A stretch of DNA of 64,000 nucleotides from Alkalihalophilus marmarensis DSM 21297 (GCF_000474275.2 NZ_ATAE01000042.1:62001-126000); one strand, 5' to 3'; shown: positions 48,858-58,308, counted from the stretch's first letter. The notes: generated from the sequence alone by a model not told the origin. Made by a program: numbers and translations.

Positions 48858-48890
48858 CAAAAAAGACCTAACTACAATAGTAGTTAGGTC
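48858..48890 (-). terminator. Terminator of mnaA
   Basis: GACCTAACTAC-AATA-GTAGTTAGGTC is a perfect 11-bp stem, followed by TTTTTTGTC on the minus strand. Confidence 0.92.
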
Positions 48891-48909
48891 GATTGTTCGA
48901 GATATCCAA

Positions 48910-50067
48910 TTATTCAGCTGAAAGCGGCTTGAACGGCTCAGGACGCTCTTTTGTTTGTGTAAAATGATAAAGAAGGGCTTGAACGATGCGGGCAGATGCT
49001 TCTCCGTCCCCATAAGGGTTCGAAGCTTTTGCCATGCGATCATATTCTTCTTTATTTCTAAGCAGTTCATCTGTAAGACGATACACATCATCTTCATCTG
49101 TTCCAGCTAACTTCAGTGTACCTGCCTCAATACCTTCAGGACGCTCTGTCGTATCACGCAGGACAAGAACCGGCGTTCCAAGCGACGGCGCTTCTTCCTG
49201 CACACCGCCAGAATCCGTTAAAATAATTTCAGCACGATTAGCAAAGTTATGGAAATCAAGCACGCCAAGAGGTTCAATCAAGTGAATACGGTCATGATCA
49301 CCTAAAATATCACCAGCAATCTCGCGCACGGCTGGATTTAAATGCACAGGATAAACTACATGGGCATCCGGATGCTCATCTGCAATGCGATGGACTGCAC
49401 GGAAAATATTTCGCATTGGATCACCTAGATTTTCACGACGATGCGCCGTTAATAAGATTAGACGGCCATCACCAATTTTATCTAATACCTCATGCTGATA
49501 GCTGTCATTGACCGTAGTCTTCAGGGCATCAATCGCTGTATTTCCCGTAATAAAGATCGATTCATCTTTCTTATTTTCATCAATCAAATGTTTGTGTGCC
49601 TGCTCTGTCGGGGCAAAGTGCAGATCAGTTAATACGCCTGTCAGCATACGGTTCGCTTCTTCCGGAAACGGGGAGTACTTATTGAACGTACGAAGACCTG
49701 CTTCAACATGACCAATAGCTACTTGATTGTAAAAAGCTGCAAGACTTGCTACAAACGTTGTAGTGGTGTCACCATGTACAAGCACAATGTCAGGCTCCAC
49801 TTCTTTAATGACTCCATCTAACCCTTGGAGCGCATTTGTTGTTACATCAGCAAGCGTTTGACGTTCCTTCATAATATTTAAGTCAAAATCCGGCTTCACA
49901 TCAAATAACTGAAGCACTTGATCAAGCATTTCACGATGCTGGCCTGTTACAGCTACAAACGATTGAATAGTATCTTGATGCTTGTTCAGCTCAAGCACTA
50001 AAGGCGACATTTTAATCGCTTCAGGTCTTGTCCCAAACACCGTTAAGACTTTCAACTTTGAACTCAT
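48910..50067 (-). CDS. mnaA: UDP-N-acetylglucosamine 2-epimerase (non-hydrolysing)
   Basis: A 385-residue GT-B-fold epimerase that makes UDP-ManNAc for teichoic acid or teichuronic linkage units. N-terminal TVFGTRPEAIKMSPLV, VHGDTTTTFVASLAAFY near 95, the HVEAGLRTF segment, TAHRRENLG near 205 and DSGGVQEEAPSLGTPVLVLRDTTERPEG near 285 are all typical. Same place as mnaA in B. subtilis, between upp and the atp operon. Last gene before the terminator at 48858-48890. Confidence 0.96.
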   Translation of the reverse strand: MSSKLKVLTVFGTRPEAIKMSPLVLELNKHQDTIQSFVAVTGQHREMLDQVLQLFDVKPDFDLNIMKERQTLADVTTNALQGLDGVIKEVEPDIVLVHGDTTTTFVASLAAFYNQVAIGHVEAGLRTFNKYSPFPEEANRMLTGVLTDLHFAPTEQAHKHLIDENKKDESIFITGNTAIDALKTTVNDSYQHEVLDKIGDGRLILLTAHRRENLGDPMRNIFRAVHRIADEHPDAHVVYPVHLNPAVREIAGDILGDHDRIHLIEPLGVLDFHNFANRAEIILTDSGGVQEEAPSLGTPVLVLRDTTERPEGIEAGTLKLAGTDEDDVYRLTDELLRNKEEYDRMAKASNPYGDGEASARIVQALLYHFTQTKERPEPFKPLSAE

Positions 50068-50119
50068 CGGCTTAGCCTCTTTTCTACGTTACTTATTTCG
50101 TTCTTTACTTATTATCTAT

Positions 50120-50749
50120 TTATTTTGTTCCAAATAGACGGTCACCCGCGTCACCTAAACCAGGGACGATGTAACCTTTTTCGTTTAACTTTTCATCAAG
50201 GGCCGCAAGATAAATATCTACATCAGGGTGCTCATCTTTCACCACTTCAACACCTTCAGGGGCAGCAACTAAACACATCAGCTTGATCGTTTTCGCACCG
50301 CGCTTTTTAAGGCTGTTGATTGCTTCTACTGCAGAACCGCCTGTCGCAAGCATTGGGTCAATAACGATGAATTCACGCTCGTTTACATCAGTTGGAAGCT
50401 TCACGTAGTATTCTACCGGCTTTAATGTTTCAGGATCACGGTATAAACCGACATGTCCTACTTTTGCAGCTGGAATCATTTGAAGAATCCCATCAACCAT
50501 TCCAAGACCTGCACGTAAAATAGGCACAAGACCTAACTTTTTCCCTGCGATTGTTTTTGAATTCGCTGGCCCAACCGGTGTTTCAATTTCCACATCTTTT
50601 AAAGGTAAGTCACGTGTAATTTCGAATGCCATTAGTGCCGCTACTTCATCTACAAGCTCACGGAATTCCTTCGTTCCTGTATTCTTGTCACGAATATACG
50701 TTAATTTGTGTTGAATTAATGGGTGATCAAATACAAACACCTTACTCAT
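50120..50749 (-). CDS. upp: Uracil phosphoribosyltransferase
   Basis: A 209-residue type I PRTase that makes UMP from uracil and [32 protein letters not shown] at the N-terminus, [13 protein letters not shown] near 77 and the PRPP loop [12 protein letters not shown] near 130 are diagnostic. It has its own promoter (50837-50865) and may be read with mnaA. Confidence 0.98.
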   Translation of the reverse strand: MSKVFVFDHPLIQHKLTYIRDKNTGTKEFRELVDEVAALMAFEITRDLPLKDVEIETPVGPANSKTIAGKKLGLVPILRAGLGMVDGILQMIPAAKVGHVGLYRDPETLKPVEYYVKLPTDVNEREFIVIDPMLATGGSAVEAINSLKKRGAKTIKLMCLVAAPEGVEVVKDEHPDVDIYLAALDEKLNEKGYIVPGLGDAGDRLFGTK

Positions 50750-50836
50750 CAGCCTCGACTCCTTTTTTATGCGAACTAAAGGGAAGTTAGCGCTGCTCCC
50801 TTATGTCGATTAATATCCTTTAATAGCTCCTTGAAA

Positions 50837-50865
50837 ATTCTACCCAAAAAGTGAAGCGATCTCAA
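50837..50865 (-). promoter_or_regulatory. Sigma-A promoter of upp
   Basis: On the minus strand TTGAGA (50865-50860), 17 bp, TAGAAT (50842-50837), about 85 bp before the upp start. Confidence 0.6.
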
Positions 50866-50950
50866 CCCTGTACGATAGATTTCATTGATTTTGTACAATT
50901 TGTTTTTTAAATTTCACTAAAATGTGCTGATATGAGAGGCTTTTATAAAA

Positions 50951-50984
50951 TAAAAACCCTCCCCGGCCGGGCCGGAAGAGGGTT
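50951..50984 (-). terminator. Terminator of glyA
   Basis: AACCCTC and GAGGGTT enclose a second GC-rich stem (CCGGCC/GGCCGG). TTTTTATTTT follows on the minus strand. Confidence 0.88.
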
Positions 50985-50996
50985 GATGTTTGTTTA

Positions 50997-52244
50997 TTAC
51001 ATTTTAAGCTCAGGGTACATCGGGAATTTAGCCGTAAGAGCTGCCACACGCTCACGAACTTCGTTAAGCTTGTCTTCGTTCTCAACATTTTTAAGCGTTA
51101 ATGCAATTAATGCACCAATTTCATCCATTGCCTCTAAATCAAGACCGCGTGATGTTACAGCAGCTGTTCCGATACGGATACCGCTTGTTACAAACGGGCT
51201 TTCAGGGTCAAATGGAATGGTATTTTTATTCGTTGTAATCCCTACTTCATCTAGTGCTTTTTCTGCCACTTTTCCAGTTAGGTTTAATGAACGCAAGTCA
51301 AGAAGCAGTAAGTGATTATCCGTTCCTCCTGAAACAAGGTTGACACCTTCTGAAACAAGCTTTTCGCCTAGACGTTTTGCATTAGCAATAACTGCCTCGC
51401 CGTATTGTTTGAAATCTGGAGATAGGGCTTCGCCAAACGCTACTGCTTTTGCAGAAATAACGTGCATAAGCGGGCCGCCTTGAATTCCAGGGAAGATTGA
51501 TTTATCAATCTTTTTACCGAACTCTTCTTTACAAAGAATCATTCCGCCGCGAGGTCCACGTAATGTTTTATGTGTTGTTGTTGTTACAAAATGAGCGTGA
51601 GGAACTGGGTTTGGATGTAAGCCTGTTGCAACAAGACCTGCAATATGAGCCATATCCACCATTAAATAAGCGCCTACTTCATCAGCGATTTCGCGGAATT
51701 TCTCAAAATCAAGCTCACGAGGGTATGCACTTGCACCCGCAACGATTAATTTCGGCTTATGTTCTTTAGCTAGTTCACGTACCACATCATAATCAACACG
51801 CTGAGTTTCCTCATCAACACCGTACTCAACAAAGTTGTATTGAACTCCACTGAAGTTAACAGGGCTTCCGTGCGTTAAGTGGCCGCCGTGTGAAAGGTTC
51901 ATACCAAGAACTGTATCGCCTTGTTCTAAGATTGTGAAGTATACAGCCATGTTCGCTTGTGCACCTGAGTGAGGCTGCACGTTTACATATTCTGCACCAA
52001 AGATCTCTTTTGCACGATCACGCGCGATATCTTCTACAATATCAACATACTCACAACCACCATAATAGCGGCGGCCTGGGTAGCCTTCTGCATATTTGTT
52101 TGTTAGCACTGAGCCTTGAGCTTCCATTACAGCTTCACTAACAAAATTCTCAGATGCAATTAATTCAATTTTGTCACGTTGACGACCTAATTCTAACTTA
52201 ATCGCCTCATATACTTTTTCGTCTTGTTTCTTTAATGTCTCCAT
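50997..52244 (-). CDS. glyA: Serine hydroxymethyltransferase
   Basis: A 415-residue PLP enzyme that interconverts serine and glycine and charges tetrahydrofolate with a one-carbon unit. The PLP lysine lies in [16 protein letters not shown] near 227; [40 protein letters not shown] near 25-65 is the N-terminal signature. It is full length, with GGGGAAT upstream of the ATG and its own terminator. Confidence 0.98.
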   Translation of the reverse strand: METLKKQDEKVYEAIKLELGRQRDKIELIASENFVSEAVMEAQGSVLTNKYAEGYPGRRYYGGCEYVDIVEDIARDRAKEIFGAEYVNVQPHSGAQANMAVYFTILEQGDTVLGMNLSHGGHLTHGSPVNFSGVQYNFVEYGVDEETQRVDYDVVRELAKEHKPKLIVAGASAYPRELDFEKFREIADEVGAYLMVDMAHIAGLVATGLHPNPVPHAHFVTTTTHKTLRGPRGGMILCKEEFGKKIDKSIFPGIQGGPLMHVISAKAVAFGEALSPDFKQYGEAVIANAKRLGEKLVSEGVNLVSGGTDNHLLLLDLRSLNLTGKVAEKALDEVGITTNKNTIPFDPESPFVTSGIRIGTAAVTSRGLDLEAMDEIGALIALTLKNVENEDKLNEVRERVAALTAKFPMYPELKM

Positions 52245-52361
52245 CCTTATTCCCCTTTCAGTTCCTACACATTCGGTTTTTAGGTATCAAACATTAGATT
52301 CAACTACATTCTAACATAAGAATTAACTAAAATCCGTACTATTTATCAAAAACAGGTCTGA

Positions 52362-52928
52362 TTATTCATGTTCTTCGGTACGCGAATAATTTGCTCGGAT
52401 TCCTCCGATCAGCTTCGGACGAGTTTTAGCAATTGTTACATGCGCATGACCGATTTCTTTAATCTGACTGCGAATCGGTACTGCCACTTCTTTTAAATGC
52501 ATGCCAATAAACGTATCACCGATATCAATTCCAGCATCCGCTTTAATCGATTCAACAAGGACTGGATTGTCCATTCTTGAAAAAGCATGCGTTGCCATCG
52601 CCCCGCCGGCCGCTCGAATCGGAATCGCCGAAACAGCCTCATATCCGCGTTCACGTGCCATTGATCCCTCAATGACCAGTGCCCGGTTTAAGTGCTCGCA
52701 GCATTGAAAAGCAAGCTTCACTCCAGTCTCATCTTGAAAACGGCTGAGTGCATCATAAATCGCCGCAGCAATTTCCCTTGATCCGTTTGACCCAATATGT
52801 TCACCTGCCACTTCACTTGTGCTTGTCCCAATGACAAGAAGGTGATCATGAGTAAGAGGCATCATTGCCTGTAAGTCATGTAATACTTGCGTAAGCTGAG
52901 CATTTATTTCTTCTTTTACAACCGGCAT
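52362..52928 (-). CDS. ywlG: YwlG family protein (TIGR01440)
   Basis: A 188-residue conserved protein of unknown function, in the same position as B. subtilis ywlG between rpiB and glyA. Visible family stretches are LLVIGTSTSEVAGEHIGSNGS near 45 and the CCEHLNRALVIEGSMARERG segment near 100, with two conserved cysteines. It starts 17 bp after rpiB. Confidence 0.88.
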   Translation of the reverse strand: MPVVKEEINAQLTQVLHDLQAMMPLTHDHLLVIGTSTSEVAGEHIGSNGSREIAAAIYDALSRFQDETGVKLAFQCCEHLNRALVIEGSMARERGYEAVSAIPIRAAGGAMATHAFSRMDNPVLVESIKADAGIDIGDTFIGMHLKEVAVPIRSQIKEIGHAHVTIAKTRPKLIGGIRANYSRTEEHE

Positions 52929-52944
52929 AACGGGGCCACTCCTT

Positions 52945-53382
52945 TTATGCTTCGTATTCAGTAATCTTACTTACACGGCGCTCGTGACGTCCACCTTCAT
53001 ACTCTGTTTCAAGCCAGATTTTCGCTATTTCCCGGGCAAGTCCAGCTCCGATAACGCGCTCACCCATTGCTAGGACGTTGCTGTTATTATGTTCGCGAGT
53101 AGCTTTTGCACTGAATGTATCATGTACAAGGGCGCAGCGGATGCCTTTTACTTTATTAGCAGCAATCGACATGCCAATTCCTGTACCACACACTAAAATG
53201 CCGCGGTCCACTTCGCCTTTTGCTACCTTCTCAGCAACAGGAATCGCATAATCAGGATAGTCGACAGATGTATCGCATTCGCATCCTACATCCTCAAACT
53301 CGATGCCCATTTCTTCCATCTGTTGTTTAATTTCTTCTTTAATATTTACTCCACCGTGATCTGAACCAATTGCTACTTTCAT
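52945..53382 (-). CDS. rpiB: Ribose-5-phosphate isomerase B
   Basis: A 145-residue RpiB/LacAB isomerase: IGSDHGGVNIKEEI at the N-terminus, then VDRGILVCGTGIGMSIAANKVKGIRCA with the catalytic Cys near 66, and HNNSNVLAMGER near 99. It links ribulose-5-phosphate and ribose-5-phosphate in the pentose phosphate pathway. It corresponds to ywlF of B. subtilis. It is usually adjacent to ywlE; a chemotaxis gene separates them here. Confidence 0.95.
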   Translation of the reverse strand: MKVAIGSDHGGVNIKEEIKQQMEEMGIEFEDVGCECDTSVDYPDYAIPVAEKVAKGEVDRGILVCGTGIGMSIAANKVKGIRCALVHDTFSAKATREHNNSNVLAMGERVIGAGLAREIAKIWLETEYEGGRHERRVSKITEYEA

Positions 53383-53411
53383 CTGTACAACCTCCTAAAT
53401 GGTTTTAAGAA

Positions 53412-53457
53412 AAGCTCAAGCACCCACTCTGATATGAGCAGGCACTGGAGCTTTCCC
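53412..53457 (-). terminator. Possible terminator of chemotaxis gene
   Basis: AAAGCTCCAGTGCC and GGGTGCTTGAGCTTT pair imperfectly on the minus strand, followed by TCTTAAAACC. The T-run is poor. Confidence 0.5.
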
Positions 53458-53484
53458 GTTTCTTCGTTATGACAATCTTATCTT

Positions 53485-54780
53485 CTAAATTGTAAACCTT
53501 TCGATCGTTGCTTTCAATTGGTTTGCGTGAGTTGATAAAATTTGCGCTGTTTTTGACATATCTTGTATCGTTTCAGCCTGTTGCTCTGCCATTGCTGTAA
53601 CCTCGGTAGACCCAGCTGATGTTTCTTCTGCAATCGCTGCAACCTCTTGTGATTGCTGGGAGGTCTCTTGGATTGATTCCATTTGCTGCTTCGTCATTTT
53701 AGAAATATCTGTAATGACCGTTGCTACATCGTGAACCGACTTTTCCATTAAGGCAATTGTTTTATTCGTTTGACTTCCTCGTTCTGCCTGATGAATCGCA
53801 GCATTTACCTGCTCATCAATTTGATTGACAACAGTCTGCACTTCTTCTTGCATTTTGTGAATCAAGCTTGAGATCCCTTGAACGGCTTGAGCACTTTGGT
53901 CAGCAAGCTTTCTTACTTCATCCGCTACAACCGCAAATCCTCGGCCATGCTCCCCTGCACGCGCCGCTTCAATCGATGCATTGAGGGCAAGCAAATTTGT
54001 TTGAGCCGCAATATCACCGACTAGGCTGATAATTTCGCCTACCTCTCTTGCCTGATCTTCAAGGCGACCGACTGCTGCACGTGATTCTTTATTATCAGAA
54101 GCGAGCTGATGAATCCCTTTTACAAGTTCATCAATGGCCGTCCGGCTGTCCGTTAAAGCTTGTACCATTTGCCTAGAGGAATCTGTTGACTCCACCGCTC
54201 TTCCCTCTACATTTGCGGCAAGTTTTGATACTTCTTCCATTGCCTCTGCAGTGTGCTGCACTGCATACGCAGAGCTTTCCGCACCTTGAGCGATTTCATC
54301 CATCGTTTTACCGATATCAACGGCTTTTGTCGCCGCAAATTCAGATGAAGCATTCATTTCATTGACAACATCATTTGTTTTATGGAAGTTTTCATCAATG
54401 TCTCTTACCATTTGACGCAGACTGTCGAGCATTTCATTGTAAGCGAGTCCTAAGGCACGAAGTTCGTCATCTGATTTTGAAACAGCCACATCGTGCTTGA
54501 TGTCACCTGCTGCAGCACGTCTTGCGGCCTCTTCTAGCTCATGCAAAGGCTTTGTAATAAGCGGCGCACAAACAAACCCTAACACTCCGCTCCAAAACAC
54601 ACCTTTAATCAGCGTAAAAACTATGACTGATTCCCGATTTAATCCAATGTAACTTTCAAGGAAATCCCCTAAAATAAAAATAAAAATAGCACTGAATCCA
54701 AATGTAACAACCGCAAGTCCGCTAATCCCTATAACGAGCTTTTTACGAATGCTCGCTCGATATTTTTTTCGTTCCCCCAC
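53485..54780 (-). CDS. Methyl-accepting chemotaxis protein without large sensor domain
   Basis: A 431-residue receptor. Two membrane helices lie close together (about 14-35 and 47-68), leaving only a short outer loop ([11 protein letters not shown]) in place of a ligand-binding domain. HAMP (about 68-122) and a complete signalling domain follow, with the conserved tip [45 protein letters not shown]. It may sense membrane state or work with a partner. It is inserted between rpiB and ywlE, which adjoin in B. subtilis. No sigma-D promoter is evident in the 48-bp gap upstream. Confidence 0.9.
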   Translation of the reverse strand: MGERKKYRASIRKKLVIGISGLAVVTFGFSAIFIFILGDFLESYIGLNRESVIVFTLIKGVFWSGVLGFVCAPLITKPLHELEEAARRAAAGDIKHDVAVSKSDDELRALGLAYNEMLDSLRQMVRDIDENFHKTNDVVNEMNASSEFAATKAVDIGKTMDEIAQGAESSAYAVQHTAEAMEEVSKLAANVEGRAVESTDSSRQMVQALTDSRTAIDELVKGIHQLASDNKESRAAVGRLEDQAREVGEIISLVGDIAAQTNLLALNASIEAARAGEHGRGFAVVADEVRKLADQSAQAVQGISSLIHKMQEEVQTVVNQIDEQVNAAIHQAERGSQTNKTIALMEKSVHDVATVITDISKMTKQQMESIQETSQQSQEVAAIAEETSAGSTEVTAMAEQQAETIQDMSKTAQILSTHANQLKATIERFTI

Positions 54781-54828
54781 CGCAATGCGCCACCTCTCGT
54801 GTTAAATCGAACTGCTATAGATCAATGG

Positions 54829-55275
54829 TTACTTCAATTTTTTCTCTAATTCATCTAAGCACTCTTCAATATCATCGGCTGTTCGCACGTATTCTTCAAT
54901 CGAACCACCAAAGGGATCAGCAATATCGGCTGTGAGAGCATCAACCCCAACATATTCTTTTAACGTATGTACCTTTTCTGTGTATCCCGAAAATTGACTG
55001 CATACGAGCTGCTTATGCCCGGCTGTCATCGTTAAAACGACGTCTGCCCACTCAAGTAAGTCATTAGTCACAGGCTGGGATGTGTGATCATGATCAATCC
55101 CTTTATCAAGTAAAACTCTACTTGTCCCCTCTGAAGCTTTGCTGCCAGGAAAAGCATGGACACCAGCAGATTTAACTTCAACCTTATCTCCCATCCGTTC
55201 TCTTAAAAGTGCTTCAGCAAGCGGGCTTCGGCATGTATTTCCTGTGCAGACAAATAAGACATGTTTCACTCCCAT
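54829..55275 (-). CDS. ywlE: Protein arginine phosphatase YwlE
   Basis: A 148-residue low-molecular-weight phosphatase. The P-loop CTGNTCRS starts at C10; T14 matches the Thr of B. subtilis YwlE that selects phosphoarginine over phosphotyrosine. The general-acid Asp lies in ADPFGGS near 118. It reverses McsB arginine phosphorylation in the CtsR/ClpCP stress system. It is the first of the block before the inserted chemotaxis gene. Confidence 0.93.
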   Translation of the reverse strand: MGVKHVLFVCTGNTCRSPLAEALLRERMGDKVEVKSAGVHAFPGSKASEGTSRVLLDKGIDHDHTSQPVTNDLLEWADVVLTMTAGHKQLVCSQFSGYTEKVHTLKEYVGVDALTADIADPFGGSIEEYVRTADDIEECLDELEKKLK

Positions 55276-55435
55276 AATTCATCCTCCTCTCATCATGTAT
55301 TGTCGTGTGGTTTCAGTTTTTATCATTTGTTATTGTCTCTATCTTCTTCCATCTTATCACAGCTTTTTTGAAAACTGTATCACTACTCATGACGATTGGA
55401 TGAATCGTTAGACCTAAGCACAAATATCCATCTAA

Positions 55436-55978
55436 CTACATCGGAATAATTAATTTAATGCCAAAACCTATTAATATACATCCACCGATTAATTCACCGT
55501 ACGAACCAATATATTGTCCAAATTTCCTCCCCATTAAAAGGCCTGCCCATGAAAGCACCATGCTCGTTGCTCCAATTACAGCCACAGTAAGCAGCGTTTT
55601 TGCACCAAGCATCCCGAGTCCGAGTCCCGCTGAGAAGCTGTCTAAGCTGACACTGACCGCAAATAAAAAGAGCCCCCAGCCCATTGGTTTGACAAGTGAA
55701 TCGTCATCCGACTTCAAAGCCGCAATCATCATTTGAATCCCAATAATAAGCAAAAGCGCCCCGCCAATATAGGTCGCGATCATTCCAAAATAATTAGACA
55801 GCACCTTCCCTGTAACGATGCCCATCAGCGGCATAACGACATGAAACGCCCCAATCGTCACGCCAATTCTAAAGATCTGGCGCAGCCTAAGACCAAGCAT
55901 CCCCATCCCAAGCGCAACAGAAAAAGCATCCATCCCAAGCGCCCCCGCCATAATAATTAAAGTAACCACCTCATGCAT
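55436..55978 (-). CDS. mntP: Manganese efflux pump MntP
   Basis: A 180-residue membrane protein with six helices arranged as two repeats. Each repeat has an Asp motif: AGALGMDAFSVALGMG near 14 and SVSLDSFSAGLGLG near 110. MntP exports Mn2+. The ATG at 55978 (MHEVVTLIIM) has GGGGAG eight bases upstream and matches the family start; the frame extends six codons further. It corresponds to ywlD. No Mn-riboswitch (yybP-ykoY) is recognisable in the short stretch upstream. Confidence 0.92.
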   Translation of the reverse strand: MHEVVTLIIMAGALGMDAFSVALGMGMLGLRLRQIFRIGVTIGAFHVVMPLMGIVTGKVLSNYFGMIATYIGGALLLIIGIQMMIAALKSDDDSLVKPMGWGLFLFAVSVSLDSFSAGLGLGMLGAKTLLTVAVIGATSMVLSWAGLLMGRKFGQYIGSYGELIGGCILIGFGIKLIIPM

Positions 55979-56040
55979 ACACTTCACTCCCCACACATCC
56001 TACTAAAATGTATGCAAGTCCAAAGGATAATAGGACAATA

Positions 56041-56316
56041 GAAAGGCGGAGGCGACTGTTCTGGCATGCGGAAAAATTAGGTGAAACGATGAGAAGTCGC
56101 TCTTTGACTTCGTTCGATTCACCGTTTTTTCCCGCAGGACAAGGAGCCGCAGCTAGACAAGAAAGGCGGAGGGGTTCGGTTAGGTATGAGTCGGATGGAG
56201 GTTTGACAATGAGAAGCGCTTTTTGCTTCGTTTGGCAAAGTGAAGCCGACGATTGCCTGAACTCCGGAGCTAGACAGAGAAAGGCGGAGGAGACTGTTCT
56301 GGCATGCGGAAAAACG
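56041..56316. repeat. Tandem 118-120-bp foldable repeat, two full copies and a partial third
   Basis: GAAAGGCGGAGG recurs at 56041, 56161 and 56279. Copy 1 and the partial copy 3 share CTGTTCTGGCATGCGGAAAAA exactly in the first 20 bases. In copy 1 GGTGAAACGATGAGAAGTC (56080-56098) pairs with GACTTCGTTCGATTCACC (56106-56123), and GGCATGCGGAAAAA pairs roughly with TTTTTTCCCGCAGG, giving a hairpin of about 90 nt. Copy 2 keeps GAGAAGCGC...GCTTCGTT. It resembles the large intergenic hairpin repeats of Bacillus. The 122-codon open frame through it is not a gene. Confidence 0.8.
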
Positions 56317-56440
56317 TTCGATTTACCATTTAATGTATGCGTTTGTTCGAAAAAAATGGGTTTTTGTTCGAATTAATGCAGAACTTATTCGAAATATGTA
56401 TCAACTTATTCAAATAATAAGCATCTATGTTCGAATTATG
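56317..56440 (-). repeat. Five-unit 21-bp TTCGAA array (family 2, reverse orientation)
   Basis: TTCGA occurs at 56346, 56367, 56388, 56409 (as TTCAA) and 56430, exactly 21 bp apart. On the minus strand the units read ATTTCGAATAAG and AATTCGAACA like block 2 at 38295-38384, and the last is followed by CGAACAAACGCATACATTAAATGG, comparable to the end motif there. It lies between the 118-bp repeats and the tsaC stop. From 56441 to the tsaC stop I see nothing. Confidence 0.7.
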
Positions 56441-56576
56441 ACTCCTGCAACCTCAACTAGTATCATAACGACGCTAAAATCGTCTCACATTACAGAAAAG
56501 AACCTTCATCAGAGAAATCTCTCCGCATAAAGGCTCCATCAAGCTTCATTCCATCCATAATTCATTAAAATCCCAT

Positions 56577-57617
56577 TCAAATCACTCTTCCGCCGGCTGC
56601 TTTTTCGAGGCGGTTCATAATCGCTGCCCCTACTCCTTCATTTGGGAACGTTTCAGCATAGATGACATCCACGTCCTCCTGATCAAATTGGCGGAGCGAA
56701 TCATATAGTTTTGCCGCAACGGTTGATAAATCCCTCCGCGCACCGCAGGCAATCACTGTATCAGCCTCGTATTCAGCAGCGCGCTCTTCTGTAGTGAGCA
56801 CACCGACTTTCTTCCCTTGTTCACTTGCCTCATCCAACAGCGCCTGAATACGGGAAACATCATGAACTAATGTTAAGCTGCCTTTTGGTGCGTAGTGGGT
56901 GTATTTCATTCCTGGAGAGCGGGGCGCATCTTCTGTATTTTTCAGTGATGGATCCACGGCCACTTCCCCGACAACTTCCTTCAGCTCCTCAATTGTGACA
57001 CCGCCGGGGCGATAGAGCATCGGTGGGTCCACAGAGCAATCAAGAACCGTTGATTCAAGTCCTACCCCTGTGCTTCCCCCGTCAACGACACCAGCAATTC
57101 TACCTTGTAAGTCATGATACACATGAGCTGCGGTCGTTGGGCTTGGTTTACCAGAGAGATTCGCACTTGGTGCGGCAACTGGTACATTCGCTGCTTCAAT
57201 TAATTTTAATGCGAGCGGGTGGCTCGGCACGCGGATTGCTACCGTATCAAGACCCGCTGTTACATTAGGTGCTATTGGACCTTTCTTTTTAAAGATAATT
57301 GTCAGCGGTCCTGGCCAGAATGCTTCCATAAGTTTTTCAGCAGCAGGTGTAATTTCTGTCACCAGCTCACTTAGTTGGTCCCTGTTTGCAATGTGGACAA
57401 TCAGTGGATTATCACTTGGCCGCCCTTTTGCTTCAAAGATTTTAGCAATCGCTTTCTCATCAAGTGCGTTCGCTCCAAGTCCATACACAGTCTCTGTGGG
57501 AAACGCAACAACTTCTCCCTCACTTATCCACATCGCGGCATCGCTTATATATTCACGCTTTTTATCTTCATCATTAATTTTATCCACATCTAATATTTTT
57601 GTCTGTTTATAACTCAT
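56577..57617 (-). CDS. tsaC: Threonylcarbamoyl-AMP synthase (YwlC/Sua5 type)
   Basis: A 346-residue Sua5-type enzyme that makes threonylcarbamoyl-AMP for t6A37 of ANN-reading tRNAs. The N-terminal YrdC domain (about 25-205) shows VVAFPTETVYGLGANALDE, KGRPSDNPLIVHI, ANLSGKPSPTTAAHVYHDL and GLESTVLDC; the C-terminal Sua5 domain (about 230-346) follows a SPGMKYTHYAPKG linker. It corresponds to ywlC. DnaA boxes lie in its first 28 codons and upstream. Confidence 0.95.
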   Translation of the reverse strand: MSYKQTKILDVDKINDEDKKREYISDAAMWISEGEVVAFPTETVYGLGANALDEKAIAKIFEAKGRPSDNPLIVHIANRDQLSELVTEITPAAEKLMEAFWPGPLTIIFKKKGPIAPNVTAGLDTVAIRVPSHPLALKLIEAANVPVAAPSANLSGKPSPTTAAHVYHDLQGRIAGVVDGGSTGVGLESTVLDCSVDPPMLYRPGGVTIEELKEVVGEVAVDPSLKNTEDAPRSPGMKYTHYAPKGSLTLVHDVSRIQALLDEASEQGKKVGVLTTEERAAEYEADTVIACGARRDLSTVAAKLYDSLRQFDQEDVDVIYAETFPNEGVGAAIMNRLEKAAGGRVI

Positions 57618-57849
57618 TGTACACCGCCCCTATCTCTTCTATTTTGCAAGGGTTGTCGTCTATTGTCAAACGAGGTGACAATAATCGACTATATCTCAGC
57701 TGCACCAAGGGTTTTCCATCATTTTCAGTTACCCTTTAGCCATGATTCGACAAATGTATTCATATAAATCAAAAAACAAGTTATCCACTGCTGTGGACAA
57801 CCTGTGTATAAGTGTCTGTTTTTACCCATTTCTCGCGTGGTTATTCACA
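57534..57849. other. DnaA-box cluster at tsaC/ywlC
   Basis: Boxes matching TTATNCACA: 57534-57542 (TTATCCACA), 57580-57588 (TTATCCACA), 57803-57811 (TGTGTATAA, reverse strand) and 57841-57849 (TTATTCACA). One mismatch: 57781-57789 (TTATCCACT) and 57792-57800 (TGTGGACAA, reverse). Two are inside the 5' end of tsaC and four in the spacer. From memory, ywlC of B. subtilis also carries one of the few DnaA-box clusters outside oriC. Confidence 0.75.
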
Positions 57850-57864
57850 TGTTAATGCTTTCAT

Positions 57865-58308
57865 TTAATCATCCAATTCACATGCCCATACTCTCACCGA
57901 TTCATCCACCGTCTGTTGATAATGCGTGGATTGTTTCAACGCTTTTGGAATTCGCTCTTTTTTGACCTCTTTAAAATCAAGCTGGTAAAAAAGAGGCGAA
58001 GAAGACTTTGCACACATATAAACGGTTCTAATATCTTGATCTTTAGCATAGGCTAGGGCCACCTGTAAAAACTCCAAGGTGAGAACACCCGTCCAAATCG
58101 GTGAATCTAGCACAAGTGAACGCATTAGTGCATCGTGTTCGTACTGCTCAATCCCCACTGCCCCAATAATCTGCTCGTCCTCATTTTCTACGACAAGAAA
58201 CTGAGCGACAGCATGTTCAATGCCTGCTGAACTTAATCCCGCTCTCGCCACTAATCTTTGGATCGGCAATATATCTTTTGTTGCAGCTCTTCTGACAACG
58301 ATACTCAT
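57865..58308 (-). CDS. GNAT-like N-acetyltransferase (YwlB position)
   Basis: A 147-residue protein of GNAT type. MSIVVRRAATKDILPIQRLVARAGLSS is the N-terminal strand and helix, FLVVENEDEQIIGAVGIEQY the central hairpin, and LTLEFLQVALAYAKDQDIRTVYMCAKSSSPLFYQLDFKEV the end with the FYxxxGF-like motif. The acetyl-CoA loop is degenerate (no clear QxxGxG). GGAGG lies 9 bases before the ATG at 58308. Position matches ywlB of B. subtilis. Confidence 0.75.
   Translation of the reverse strand: MSIVVRRAATKDILPIQRLVARAGLSSAGIEHAVAQFLVVENEDEQIIGAVGIEQYEHDALMRSLVLDSPIWTGVLTLEFLQVALAYAKDQDIRTVYMCAKSSSPLFYQLDFKEVKKERIPKALKQSTHYQQTVDESVRVWACELDD

Noticed and set aside
48831-49097. 88-codon minus-strand frame at the end of mnaA
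   Set aside because: It overlaps mnaA in another frame and contains its terminator stem.
56008-56376. 122-codon plus-strand frame upstream of tsaC
   Set aside because: It crosses two and a half copies of the hairpin repeat and has no ribosome site or family match.
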